A DNA stretch of 64,000 nt, taken from Prevotellaceae bacterium UBA4332. GTDB taxonomy: Bacteria > Bacteroidota > Bacteroidia > Bacteroidales > Bacteroidaceae. Below are positions 24,518 to 32,219 of this stretch, one piece after another; position 1 is the first letter of the stretch; every line of letters starts with the position of its first letter. The stretch covers positions 1-64,000 of the forward strand of contig DGTQ01000002.1 of the NCBI GenBank assembly GCA_002394365.1, given 5' to 3'. The translations under genes were made by a program, and so were the position numbers. Under the pieces are notes generated by a model, which saw only the letters and a list, made by a program, of their open reading frames with translations, had not been told where the DNA came from and did no database searches.

Positions 24518-24917
24518 TACATGTGCAGTTATAGACTTGATAACAAGTCCACGAGTTACAGACTTAGACTTTTGGAACATCATTGACGACCCTGACACGA
24601 TGTTGTATGCCAGTTTCGAGACAGCACGCGAGTTAGTCGTACTTTTCAACAACAAGAAGCTGCTCTCGAAGCACTGGCAAACGGCAGAGCAGATGCTTAC
24701 CTCTATTGAGCAGGATTACGGTATAGAGTTCCTGCCTCTGCGTCGCGACACGGCCTATACCTATGCCAGTCTCACGTTCAACGAGGCACAAGACCACCGC
24801 GATCCAAGCGACCACGTCATCATTGCTCATGCCATCACAGAGCATCTAACGCTCCTTTCCAGCGACCAGAAGTTCGCTTTCTATCGCAGTCAAGGACTTA
24901 ACTTGATAGAATACTAA
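24498..24917 (+). CDS. PIN-domain ribonuclease toxin, VapC-like
   Basis: PIN domains are Mg2+-dependent RNases. In VapC toxins they cleave tRNA or rRNA when released from the antitoxin. The 139-residue protein has the first acidic residue in ILDTCAVIDL (Asp7), a second in SFETARELVVL, and the later acidic cluster DHRDPSDHVIIAHAI with LLSSDQKFAFY. Length and residue spacing fit the family. It overlaps the upstream antitoxin-like gene. A CTCCCCCTTGGGG hairpin followed by eight T (24928-24950) probably ends the transcript. Confidence 0.85.
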   Translation: MTRLILDTCAVIDLITSPRVTDLDFWNIIDDPDTMLYASFETARELVVLFNNKKLLSKHWQTAEQMLTSIEQDYGIEFLPLRRDTAYTYASLTFNEAQDHRDPSDHVIIAHAITEHLTLLSSDQKFAFYRSQGLNLIEY

Positions 24918-24927
24918 TTGCTAATTC

Positions 24928-24950
24928 TCCCCCTTGGGGTCGTTTTTTTT
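24928..24950 (+). terminator. Probable terminator of the VapBC-like pair
   Basis: A short CCCC-TT-GGGG stem followed by TCG and eight T. The stem is short. It belongs to the same repeat family as the elements in mutL and the nucleosidase gene. Confidence 0.5.
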
Positions 24951-24971
24951 CTTTTTCTTCATTTTTTTTCG

Positions 24972-24979
24972 TAACTTTG
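24972..24979 (+). promoter_or_regulatory. -7 promoter element of the lone antitoxin-like gene
   Basis: TAACTTTG followed by CAAAAAGGAACAGAAAAAG, nearly the same leader as that of the VapBC-like pair at 24297-24330. Confidence 0.7.
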
Positions 24980-25009
24980 CAAAAAGGAACAGAAAAAGAA
25001 GGAGGTGAT

Positions 25010-25192
25010 ATGGATTTAAGACCTTATACAATAGAGGAACTGAACGCAAGGATTGACAAGGCGGAAAGCGACTTCAAAGCTGGATTGGGGATACCAAGTG
25101 AAGAGGTTTGGAGTGAACGTGATGAGGAATTTCGCTTTCTGGGACACTCGCAGAGAACCTATTGCTCAGGAAAGCCATACGAAATAAACTAA
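25010..25192 (+). CDS. Antitoxin-like small protein without a toxin gene
   Basis: The 60-residue protein contains TIEELNARIDKAESDFKAG and an IPSEEVWSERDEEF segment, a pattern seen in small Bacteroidetes antitoxins (alpha-helical TxEELxxRLDKAExD). I see no toxin frame in the following 230 bp, so it may be a remnant or a solitary antitoxin. I chose ATG 25010 because upstream codons overlap the promoter. Confidence 0.55.
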   Translation: MDLRPYTIEELNARIDKAESDFKAGLGIPSEEVWSERDEEFRFLGHSQRTYCSGKPYEIN

Positions 25193-25344
25193 CAAACTAA
25201 TACTGAGAACAGCTAAGACAACTTATAACGCAAACTTCCCTCACCCCCATGAGCGACTTGGCAAGAAGGAACTACAGGGGGCGTAACTTGGCGTGGATTA
25301 ACCAGTAAAAGGAGGGTGAGAAAAAAACGAAACAAAGTTTAATA

Positions 25345-25388
25345 GTTAGCGAAAAGTTTGGATATTCTGATACTTTTCGCTAACTTTG
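25345..25388 (+). promoter_or_regulatory. holB promoter within a 13-bp inverted repeat
   Basis: TTTG (25357-25360), 20 nt, TAACTTTG (25381-25388) form a promoter. GTTAGCGAAAAGT (25345-25357) and its perfect inverse ACTTTTCGCTAAC (25372-25384) overlap the two boxes, which suggests an operator. A GGGGC-N5-GCCCC hairpin (25400-25414) lies in the short leader before the ATG. Confidence 0.75.
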
Positions 25389-25425
25389 CAGTTAAAAACG
25401 GGGCTGCGCGCCCCTGCGAAGTGTC

Positions 25426-26586
25426 ATGGAGTTCAGCGACATCATAGGACAAAGGGAGATGGCAGAGCGCCTGAAGGCACTGGCTGACGAGGGCAGGCTG
25501 CCCCACGCCCTGATGCTGTGTGGTCCTGACGGAGCAGGCAAGATGGCGCTGGCGATAGCGCTGGCGACCTACATCTTGAACGGGAACGTTAACGGGAACG
25601 GGAACCTGTATAAGGTGAGGGGCATAGAGCACCCCGACCTGCACTTTACCTTCCCCACGATAAAGCTGAAGAAGTGGAACTCGGAGTACAAGCCCGTGAG
25701 CGACGACTTCATAGAGCAGTGGAGGGAGCTAACCTCTCCCCAACCCTCCCCTAAAGGGAAGGGAGATGGGAAGGGGGATGTAAATCCCTACTTCTCGCTT
25801 GCCGACTGGATGGAGGCTATGAAGGCGGAGAGGCAGCAGGCGGTGATAACCGTTGGCGAGGCTAACGAGCTGATAAAGCGACTGACGATGAAGTCGAACC
25901 AGGGGGGATGGAAGGTGAGCATTATATGGTTGCCAGAGAGGATGAACCTCGATTGTGCCAACAAGATGCTGAAGCTAATAGAGGAACCTCCCACGCAGAC
26001 GCTCTTCATAATGGTGAGCCGAGAGCCAGAGAAACTGCTCGAGACGATACGCTCGAGGGTGCAGCGGTTTGACGTGAAGCCCATAGCGCATGACGATATG
26101 GTGAAGGCTCTCATGGAGAGGCGAGGTCTGGAGCAGGCTGATGCCGAGAGGGTAGCCCGACTGGCTGGCGGCAACTGGCTGGCGGCACTGGAAGAACTAA
26201 ATGCTGGCAACGAGAACAGGCTGTTCTTCGACTATTTCGTTACGCTGATGAGAAAGGTCTATATGCGTGACGTGAAAGACCTGAAACGCTGGGCTGAGAG
26301 CGTGGCGGCTATGGGCAGGGAGGAGCAGAAACGCCTGCTGACCTACTTCCTCAGGATGACGAGGGAGGCATTCATGTATAACTTCCGAAAGCCAGAGCTG
26401 ACGTATATGTCGGCAGAGGAAGAGCAGTTCTGCCAGAGGTTTGCACGCTTCATAAACGAGGGCAACGTGCTGGGATTTCAGGAGCTGTACCAGATGGCGA
26501 TAAGGGACATAGGACAGAATGCTAATGCCAAGATTGTCTTCTTTGACCTGACGATGAAGGCTGCGGTGCTGATACACAGTTCATAG
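25426..26586 (+). CDS. holB: DNA polymerase III subunit delta' (clamp loader)
   Basis: Delta' is part of the clamp loader that opens the beta clamp during replication. The 386-residue protein starts MEFSDIIGQREMAERLKAL, with an AAA+ P-loop-like GPDGAGKMALAIAL (about residues 33-46), then KVSIIWLPERMNLDCANKML and LIEEPPTQTLFIMVSREPE with an arginine-rich ETIRSRVQRFDV (SRC/SRV sensor motif). Two repeat-derived stretches sit inside the ATPase domain. NGNVNGNGN comes from an AACGGG repeat, and TSPQPSPKGKGDGKGD (about residues 102-117) from a C/G-rich palindrome at 25744-25763. Confidence 0.9.
   Translation: MEFSDIIGQREMAERLKALADEGRLPHALMLCGPDGAGKMALAIALATYILNGNVNGNGNLYKVRGIEHPDLHFTFPTIKLKKWNSEYKPVSDDFIEQWRELTSPQPSPKGKGDGKGDVNPYFSLADWMEAMKAERQQAVITVGEANELIKRLTMKSNQGGWKVSIIWLPERMNLDCANKMLKLIEEPPTQTLFIMVSREPEKLLETIRSRVQRFDVKPIAHDDMVKALMERRGLEQADAERVARLAGGNWLAALEELNAGNENRLFFDYFVTLMRKVYMRDVKDLKRWAESVAAMGREEQKRLLTYFLRMTREAFMYNFRKPELTYMSAEEEQFCQRFARFINEGNVLGFQELYQMAIRDIGQNANAKIVFFDLTMKAAVLIHSS
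25744..25763. repeat. C/G-rich palindrome inside holB
   Basis: CCCTCCCC-TAAA-GGGAAGGG forms an imperfect hairpin (one mismatch). It codes for a surface-like Ser/Pro/Lys/Gly stretch. Confidence 0.75.
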
Positions 26587-26677
26587 TTAGTCGTTTAGTC
26601 GTTTAGGGAGTTAGTCGTTTAGGGAGTCAGGGATATTACCCGGATGAACAAACGACCAAACAATCAGAGGAATAACC

Positions 26678-26746
26678 TCCCAAACGCCCAAACGCCCAAA
26701 CAACCAAACGCCCAAACAACCAAACGCCCAAACAACCAAACGCCCA
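26678..26746. repeat. Tandem CCAAACGCCCAAACAA repeats before the PSP1-domain gene
   Basis: About four copies of an AAACGCCCAAACAACC-like unit fill the leader of the next gene. They are open in its frame, but the resulting Pro/Asn/Gln stretch is probably untranslated. Confidence 0.75.
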
Positions 26747-26751
26747 ATAAA

Positions 26752-27876
26752 ATGATAGATTATCAAAATATGAAGTTTACTCTCGGTCCTACTAACGCAA
26801 GGGGACTGTGCGCCAGAGGCGTGGGTAGGAGCGACCACCAGCTGAATACCTACGACTGGCTTGCCGACGTGCCCGGCAATGCCGAGAGTACCGACCTTGT
26901 GGAGGTGCAGTTTAAGAACACCCGCAAGGCTTACTACCACAACGTGAACGGATTGGACCTGAAGAAGGGCGACTGGGTGGCTGTAGAGGCTAACCCAGGT
27001 CACGACATAGGCGTGGTGACCCTTACGGGCAGGCTCGTGTCCTTGCAGATAAAGAAGGCAAACCTGAAGTCTGCCGACGATATAAAAAAGGTGTATCGCT
27101 TTGCCAAGGATACGGACATGGACCGCTATCGCGAGGCGAAGAGCAGGGAAGAGGCTACGATGATACAGAGTCGCCAGATAGCCAAGGACTTAGGGCTCGA
27201 CATGAAGATAGGCGACGTAGAGTATCAGGGCGACGGCAACAAGGCGATATTCTACTACATAGCCGACGAGAGGGTGGACTTCCGCCAGCTCATCAAGGTG
27301 CTGGCTGAGACTTTCCATGTGCGCATCGAGATGAAGCAGATTGGTGCAAGGCAGGAGGCTGGCAGAATAGGCGGAACGGGACCTTGCGGCAGAGAGCTTT
27401 GCTGTGCTACATGGATGAAGTCGTTCTCCAGCGTGAGCACTGGAGCTGCCCGCATACAGGACATCTCGCCTAATCCGCAGAAGCTGGCGGGCATGTGCGC
27501 CAAGCTGAAGTGCTGTCTCAACTATGAGGCTGACTGCTACCTCGAGGCTGGCAAGAAACTGCCACCGCGAGATGCTGTGCTGCAGACGGCAGACAGCGAC
27601 TACTACCTCTTCAAGCAGGATATTCTGTCTGGACAGGTGACGTATTCTACTGACAAGAAGCAGGCTGCCAACCTCGAGACTATCTCTGCCGAAAGGGCTA
27701 AGGAGATAATAGAGATGAACAAGGAGGGCAAGAAACCATTGTCCTTGGCGGCTGATGGCAAGGCGAAGGAGGCAGAGCGTCCTGTGGATATGCTCGACGG
27801 TTCAGACCTTACACGTTTCGACAAAGCAAAGAAGAAGAAAAAGAAGAAGAAACATGGCAAAACTCCTATGGGTTGA
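26752..27876 (+). CDS. PSP1 domain-containing protein
   Basis: The protein (374 residues from ATG 26752) contains the PSP1 C-terminal domain, related to B. subtilis YaaT (RicT), which affects RNA processing and phosphorelay. Visible features are DLVEVQFKNTRKAYYHN, GDWVAVEANPGHDIGVV, a cysteine-rich GPCGRELCCATWMK and KLKCCLNYEADCY. The four-cysteine pattern (C-x4-C-C ... C-C) could bind an Fe-S cluster, as in the Ric complex; that is an inference. It ends in a lysine tract. holB is directly upstream, an association also seen in other bacteria. Its last 23 nt overlap porX. Confidence 0.85.
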   Translation: MIDYQNMKFTLGPTNARGLCARGVGRSDHQLNTYDWLADVPGNAESTDLVEVQFKNTRKAYYHNVNGLDLKKGDWVAVEANPGHDIGVVTLTGRLVSLQIKKANLKSADDIKKVYRFAKDTDMDRYREAKSREEATMIQSRQIAKDLGLDMKIGDVEYQGDGNKAIFYYIADERVDFRQLIKVLAETFHVRIEMKQIGARQEAGRIGGTGPCGRELCCATWMKSFSSVSTGAARIQDISPNPQKLAGMCAKLKCCLNYEADCYLEAGKKLPPRDAVLQTADSDYYLFKQDILSGQVTYSTDKKQAANLETISAERAKEIIEMNKEGKKPLSLAADGKAKEAERPVDMLDGSDLTRFDKAKKKKKKKKHGKTPMG

Positions 27877-29410
27877 TGACGAAATAGAGCATCTCAAGGC
27901 TCACATAATCTTTCTCGAGAAGAAGGGTTACGAGGTTGTTGTGGCAAGCAACGGGCTTGACGCCATAGAGCAGTGCCAGCAGCAGACCTTCGACCTTGTG
28001 TTGCTCGACGAGATGATGCCAGGCATAACAGGACTGGAAACCCTGCAGCGCATAAAGGAGGTGCAGCCGCAGACGCCAGTGGTGATGGTGACCAAGAGCG
28101 AGGAGGAGGACATAATGAACCAGGCTATAGGCTCAAAGATTGCCGACTACCTCATAAAGCCAGTCAACCCCATGCAGATACTCCTTGCGCTGAAGAAGCA
28201 CGTGCACCAGAGGGAGATTGTGACCGAGGTGACACAGCAGGGCTATCAGCAGTCGTTCATGGACATATCGATGCAGATACAGGACTGCCGCACCTTCGAC
28301 GACTGGAAAGAGGTGTATAAGCGTCTGGTGCGCTGGGAGTTGGAGCTCGCCTCCACAGGCTCGTCGATGACCGAGATGCTGAAGATGCAGAAGGAGGAAG
28401 CCAACATAGGGTGGGGGAAGTTCATAAAGAACAACTACCTCGACTGGACCACTCCTGGGGCTAAGTCGAAGACTGAGCGCCCGCTGATGTCTAACCGCAT
28501 AATGCCCGACTGCGTGTTTCCCACCATCAGCAACGGCGAGAAGGTGTTCCTCATAGTGATAGACAATTTCCGCTACGACCAGTGGCGCATGCTTGCCGAG
28601 GAGATAGGCGATATGTTCGACATAGATGAAAACCTCTATTGCAGCATACTGCCCACGGCTACGCAATACGCCAGAAACGCTATCTTCTCAGGGCTCATGC
28701 CACAGCAGATAGCCGATATGTTCCCCGACCTGTGGGTGGACGAAGACGAGGAGGAGGGCAAGAACCTCAATGAGTCGCCTCTCATCAAGACACAGATAGA
28801 GCGCTACAGGCGCAAGGACACCTTCTCTTACCATAAGATAAACGACTCAAACGGTGCAGAGCGGTTGCTCAAGGAGTTCAACTCCCTGCTCAACAATGAC
28901 CTCAACGTGGTGGTCATAAACTTTGTGGATATGCTGTCCCACGCCAGGACGGAGTCGAAGATGGTCAGGGAACTCGCCAACAACGAGGCAGCTTATCGCA
29001 GCATAACCCTCTCGTGGTTTAAGCACGGAGTGCTGAGCGAACTCTTTGAGTTGCTTGCCCAGACCGATTATAAGGTTATCCTTACCACAGACCACGGTTC
29101 CATACGTTGCGACAAGCCAGTAAAGATAGTAGGCGACAAGAATACCAACACCAACCTGAGGTATAAGCTGGGCAAGAACCTCAGTTGCCAGTCGAAGGAC
29201 GTATTCGTAATATCCAATCCGCGAGCCGTGCAGCTGCCTGCCCCAAACATCTCCACTTCCTACGTCTTTGCCACTGGCAACGACTTCTTTGCCTACCCCA
29301 ATAACTACAATTACTACGTGCAGTACTACAAGGACACCTTCCAGCACGGTGGTATCTCGATGGAGGAAATGATAATCCCGCTGATAGTGATGAAGGGGAG
29401 GAAGAGGTAG
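27854..29410 (+). CDS. porX: PorX: response regulator with PglZ/alkaline-phosphatase-like domain
   Basis: PorX is the response regulator linked to control of the type IX secretion system. The 518 residues comprise a receiver domain (1-120; WVDDE near the N-terminus, phospho-acceptor Asp52 in LVLLDEMMPG, VTKS with the conserved Lys), a helical linker, and a PglZ-type phosphatase-fold domain from about 210. The latter shows FLIVIDNFRYDQWRML, LPTATQYARNAIFSG, VVVINFVDMLSHARTE and ILTTDHGSIRCDKP, the last containing metal-ligand Asp/His. ATG 27854 is the natural start, since upstream codons belong to the overlapping PSP1 gene. The presence of PorX implies that the cell has a T9SS. Confidence 0.92.
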   Translation: MAKLLWVDDEIEHLKAHIIFLEKKGYEVVVASNGLDAIEQCQQQTFDLVLLDEMMPGITGLETLQRIKEVQPQTPVVMVTKSEEEDIMNQAIGSKIADYLIKPVNPMQILLALKKHVHQREIVTEVTQQGYQQSFMDISMQIQDCRTFDDWKEVYKRLVRWELELASTGSSMTEMLKMQKEEANIGWGKFIKNNYLDWTTPGAKSKTERPLMSNRIMPDCVFPTISNGEKVFLIVIDNFRYDQWRMLAEEIGDMFDIDENLYCSILPTATQYARNAIFSGLMPQQIADMFPDLWVDEDEEEGKNLNESPLIKTQIERYRRKDTFSYHKINDSNGAERLLKEFNSLLNNDLNVVVINFVDMLSHARTESKMVRELANNEAAYRSITLSWFKHGVLSELFELLAQTDYKVILTTDHGSIRCDKPVKIVGDKNTNTNLRYKLGKNLSCQSKDVFVISNPRAVQLPAPNISTSYVFATGNDFFAYPNNYNYYVQYYKDTFQHGGISMEEMIIPLIVMKGRKR

Positions 29411-29567
29411 TTTACAGTTCACAGTTTACAGTTCACAGTTCATAGATCGCTCAAGGCTCTCAGGTCGCATCAATCGAGCGTTCATAGTTCACAGTTCATA
29501 GTTCACAGTTCATAGTTCACAGTTCATAGTTCACAGATCGCATAATATTCAATATTCAATCTTCAAT
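29409..29567. repeat. Long AGTTCAY heptamer arrays reaching the tsaE start
   Basis: Two AGTTCAC/AGTTCAT blocks (about 29409-29444 and 29480-29536) are followed by ATTCAAT, ATTCAAT, CTTCAAT (29547-29567). The last base of the final heptamer is the first base of the tsaE start codon. Confidence 0.85.
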
Positions 29568-29977
29568 TGACTATCAGGTTTACACTCGACAATATACGTG
29601 AGGCAGCAAGAAAATTTCTGGCTGCCACCAAGGATATGGGCACGTGTTTCGCCTTCTATGCCCCGATGGGAGCAGGCAAGACGACGTTTATCAAGGCTCT
29701 GTGTGAGGAACTCGGAGTAGATGAGGTCATCACCTCGCCAACCTTTGCCATAGTCAACGAATACACAGACGGCAAGGGAATGCCCGTTTACCACTTCGAT
29801 TTCTATCGCATAAAGAAGATGGAGGAACTCTATGACATGGGTGCAGAAGAATATTTCTATTCAGGAAACCTGTGCCTTATGGAGTGGCCTGAGATAGTGG
29901 AAGATGCCCTGCCAGAGGAAACAATAAAAATTACCATCACTCCGCAGAATGATGGTAGTAGGGTTATAGAGCTGTAG
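29567..29977 (+). CDS. tsaE: tRNA threonylcarbamoyladenosine biosynthesis ATPase TsaE
   Basis: TsaE is the ATPase that supports TsaB/TsaD in making t6A37 of ANN-decoding tRNAs. The 136-residue protein has the Walker A FYAPMGAGKTTFIKALCEE, then TSPTFAIVNEYTDG, VYHFDFYRIKKMEELYDMG and LCLMEWPEIVEDALPEE, all typical. There is no ATG in frame before a stop upstream, so TTG at 29567 is the likely start (TIRFTLDNIREAARKFLA follows). That TTG directly adjoins a heptamer array. Confidence 0.93.
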   Translation: MTIRFTLDNIREAARKFLAATKDMGTCFAFYAPMGAGKTTFIKALCEELGVDEVITSPTFAIVNEYTDGKGMPVYHFDFYRIKKMEELYDMGAEEYFYSGNLCLMEWPEIVEDALPEETIKITITPQNDGSRVIEL

Positions 29978-30010
29978 CCCAAAGTCGTTATAGAATCGTT
30001 GCCTTGATTC

Positions 30011-30766
30011 TTATAGAGCTGCAGCCTTGACTTTCTTGAACAGTTCAGAGGCAAAGACAAGGTCGTTGAGGTCCTCATTGGTAGAGGACATCACGCCTTC
30101 CGAATTACCTTCCCAGCCTTTCTTGCCCTTACTAATAAAGATAATATTCTCGCCAATACCGAGTACGGAGTTCATGTCGTGGGTATTGATGATGGTAGTT
30201 ATTCCAAACTCGTGGGTAATGCCGTGCAACAGTTGGTCTATGACGAGTGATGTCTTTGGGTCGAGACCAGAGTTTGGCTCATCGCAAAACAGATATTTCG
30301 GGTTCATCACTATAGCACGTGCTATTGCCACACGCTTCTGCATACCTCCCGATATCTCGCCAGGATACTTGCTGCCAGCATCAGACAGGTTCACCCTGTC
30401 GAGACACTCCTGAGCTCTGCGCTGACGGTCGCGCAGTGTCATGTTTGAGAACATGTCGAGTGGGAACATTACATTCTCTAATACGGAGAGGGAGTCAAAC
30501 AGGGCGGCAGACTGGAATATCATACCCATCTCGCGTCTCATCATCACCTTCTGGTGCTTAGTCATTTTTACGAAGTCACGTCCGTCATAGAGTATCTCTC
30601 CACTTGTAGGAGTAAAGAGACCTACAAGATTCTTCATCAGCACCGTCTTGCCCGAGCCCGACTGTCCTATGATGAGATTTGTCTTGCCGTCTTCGAATGT
30701 GGCGTTTATGTCGCTGAGGACTGTCCTGTCCTCAAAAGCCTTATACAGATGTTTTACTTCAATCAT
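30011..30766 (-). CDS. mlaF: MlaF-like ABC transporter ATPase
   Basis: With MlaE this forms the inner-membrane ABC core that moves phospholipids between membranes (the Mla/MCE type). The 251-residue ATPase has Walker A IIGQSGSGKTVLMKNL, the signature EISGGMQKRVAIARAI, Walker B YLFCDEPNSGLDP and the switch His in NTHDMNS. The SGGMQKRVAIARA form is characteristic of MlaF/Mkl. Its permease gene lies upstream, separated by a four-helix-bundle cassette. An MCE substrate-binding protein gene is not in this window. Confidence 0.92.
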   Translation of the reverse strand: MIEVKHLYKAFEDRTVLSDINATFEDGKTNLIIGQSGSGKTVLMKNLVGLFTPTSGEILYDGRDFVKMTKHQKVMMRREMGMIFQSAALFDSLSVLENVMFPLDMFSNMTLRDRQRRAQECLDRVNLSDAGSKYPGEISGGMQKRVAIARAIVMNPKYLFCDEPNSGLDPKTSLVIDQLLHGITHEFGITTIINTHDMNSVLGIGENIIFISKGKKGWEGNSEGVMSSTNEDLNDLVFASELFKKVKAAAL

Positions 30767-30791
30767 TTTTCTTTTTTAGGAGAGTTATATG

Positions 30792-30825
30792 GGAGTTATC
30801 GCTTCGCTCGGGGAGTTAAAAGGAG
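30792..30825. repeat. Left copy of inverted repeat flanking the four-helix-bundle gene
   Basis: GGAGTTATCGCTTCGCTCGG continues GGAGTTAAAAGGAG. The right copy (31262-31301), read inverted, is GGAGTTATCGTTCGCTTTGC continuing TCACTCGGGGAGTTAAAGGA. Confidence 0.65.
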
Positions 30826-30869
30826 TTAGAGGGGAGTTAAGGGACGTTACCATTGTCTAACGTTCTATT

Positions 30870-31244
30870 TTATTCTTTTACTCCGTTGTTGTTTATTATT
30901 CCGTTACAGTATGCGTTTATAAACTTACTGGTTATTTCTATTTTTTCTTCTAACGAATTATATTCTTCGGCATTTATGTAACCTAAGTCCCTTGATAGAA
31001 GGTTATAGTTTCTACATTCTTCAAGGCTACCTTGTGAAATATTTAGAAAACGAAGTTTGTCTTGCTTGCTTAGTTTTTTATACCCCTCAGCGATGTTGGC
31101 AGTTATTGATACGGCTGCCCTCGTGAATTGTGAACGCAATCCAAAGCGCTCGAATTCAGGAAAGTTTGCTGAGATTTTATATACGTACAGACAATAATCG
31201 TAGGCTTTCTGCCAAGCTATTATATCCTTGAATGTGTATGCCAT
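30870..31244 (-). CDS. Four-helix bundle protein (S23 / 23S rRNA intervening-sequence family)
   Basis: The 124-residue protein begins MAYTFKDIIAWQKAYDYCLY and contains FPEFERFGLRSQFTRAAVSI and TANIAEGYKKLSKQDKLRFL, the signature of the four-helix-bundle family first found in intervening sequences of 23S rRNA. Its function is unknown; solved members form pentamers. It sits between mlaE and mlaF, on the same strand, and breaks a pair that is usually adjacent. Imperfect inverted repeats lie on both sides (30792-30825 and 31262-31301), and the gene is more AT-rich than its neighbours. Together this suggests a small inserted cassette. Confidence 0.9.
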   Translation of the reverse strand: MAYTFKDIIAWQKAYDYCLYVYKISANFPEFERFGLRSQFTRAAVSITANIAEGYKKLSKQDKLRFLNISQGSLEECRNYNLLSRDLGYINAEEYNSLEEKIEITSKFINAYCNGIINNNGVKE

Positions 31245-31261
31245 AATTGTTATATCACATG

Positions 31262-31301
31262 TCCTTTAACTCCCCGAGTGAGCAAAGCGAACGATAACTC
31301 C
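31262..31301. repeat. Right copy of inverted repeat flanking the four-helix-bundle gene
   Basis: It reads TCCTTTAACTCCCCGAGTGA continuing GCAAAGCGAACGATAACTCC, the inverted counterpart of 30792-30825 with a small internal length difference. Confidence 0.65.
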
Positions 31302-31322
31302 TCTTGACTCACTTTAACTCCC

Positions 31323-32072
31323 CTAACTGAGCAGTTGCGTCAGGAAGACGTCGGCAAAAAGAATAAGTATGGAACTGTTAACCACAGCTGACGTGCTGGC
31401 TTTGCCTACCTCCACAGAGCCACCCTCTACCGTGTATCCGCAGAAAGACGAAACAGAAGAAATGATAAAGGCAAATACCAGACTCTTGATAATCGACATC
31501 CACACAAACCAGGATTTAAACGAGTGCTGCAAACCCAGTGTGAGGTCTTCTGGGGCCAGAATGTGTCCTACAAATGCTGTGGCGTAAGCTCCCAGTATGC
31601 CCGTAACGTCAGCAAAAATCACGAGGCAGGGCATAAGTGTAATAAGTCCCAGTATCTTTGGTGCTATGAGATAGTTAGCCGAATTGACACCCATTATGTC
31701 GAGTGCGTCAATCTGTTGCGTAACACGCATGGTGCCCAGCTCGGAGGCTATGTTACTACCCACCTTGCCAGCAAGGATAAGACACATGATAGAAGAAGAG
31801 AACTCGAGCAACATGATTTCTCTTGTGGTGTAACCACTTACCCAGCGTGGCATCCAGGGCGACTGAATATTCAGCTTCATCTGTATGCATATTACAGCAC
31901 CGATGAAGAATGATATGAGCAACACGATGCCGATGGAATCAACACCCAGCTGCTGCATCTCCTTTACATATTGCTTGAAGAAGAGTCTCCAGCGGTCGGG
32001 TATGGCAATGCAACGCCACATCAGCATGAGATATTTACCTAATATATTGAGGTAATTAAAGGGAAAAATCAT
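31323..32072 (-). CDS. mlaE: MlaE-like ABC transporter permease
   Basis: MlaE is the membrane-spanning partner of MlaF in lipid transport. The protein (249 residues from ATG 32072) has the family features GVDSIGIVLLISFFIGAVIC (first transmembrane and coupling region), EFSSSIMCLILAGKVGSNIA, ELGTMRVTQQIDALDIMGVN and a hydrophobic C-terminus. The frame is open back to 32111, but a TATCTTTG promoter word (complement of 32109-32116) overlaps that start. ATG 32072 (MIFPFNYLNILGKYL) is therefore more likely. Confidence 0.93.
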   Translation of the reverse strand: MIFPFNYLNILGKYLMLMWRCIAIPDRWRLFFKQYVKEMQQLGVDSIGIVLLISFFIGAVICIQMKLNIQSPWMPRWVSGYTTREIMLLEFSSSIMCLILAGKVGSNIASELGTMRVTQQIDALDIMGVNSANYLIAPKILGLITLMPCLVIFADVTGILGAYATAFVGHILAPEDLTLGLQHSFKSWFVWMSIIKSLVFAFIISSVSSFCGYTVEGGSVEVGKASTSAVVNSSILILFADVFLTQLLS

Positions 32073-32108
32073 TTTCTTTCCTGTGTACAAATTTGTTAAA
32101 AGCCGGTG

Positions 32109-32116
32109 CAAAGATA
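32109..32116 (-). promoter_or_regulatory. -7 promoter element of mlaE
   Basis: The complement reads TATCTTTG, about 37 nt before the chosen mlaE ATG and divergent from the guaB promoter. Confidence 0.65.
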
Positions 32117-32155
32117 CAAAAAAAAGTTCACAGTCTATAGTTCACAGTTCAAAGT

Positions 32156-32187
32156 TTTGGAGTTTTCATCTTTTTTTTGTAATTTTG
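32156..32187 (+). promoter_or_regulatory. guaB promoter
   Basis: TTTG (32156-32159), 20 nt, TAATTTTG (32180-32187). The start would be near 32194, about 26 nt before the ATG. An AGTTCAY-type repeat (about 32125-32152) lies just upstream. Confidence 0.78.
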
Positions 32188-32219
32188 CATCTAAAATATA
32201 CTTAAAAAAATAGACAGTT

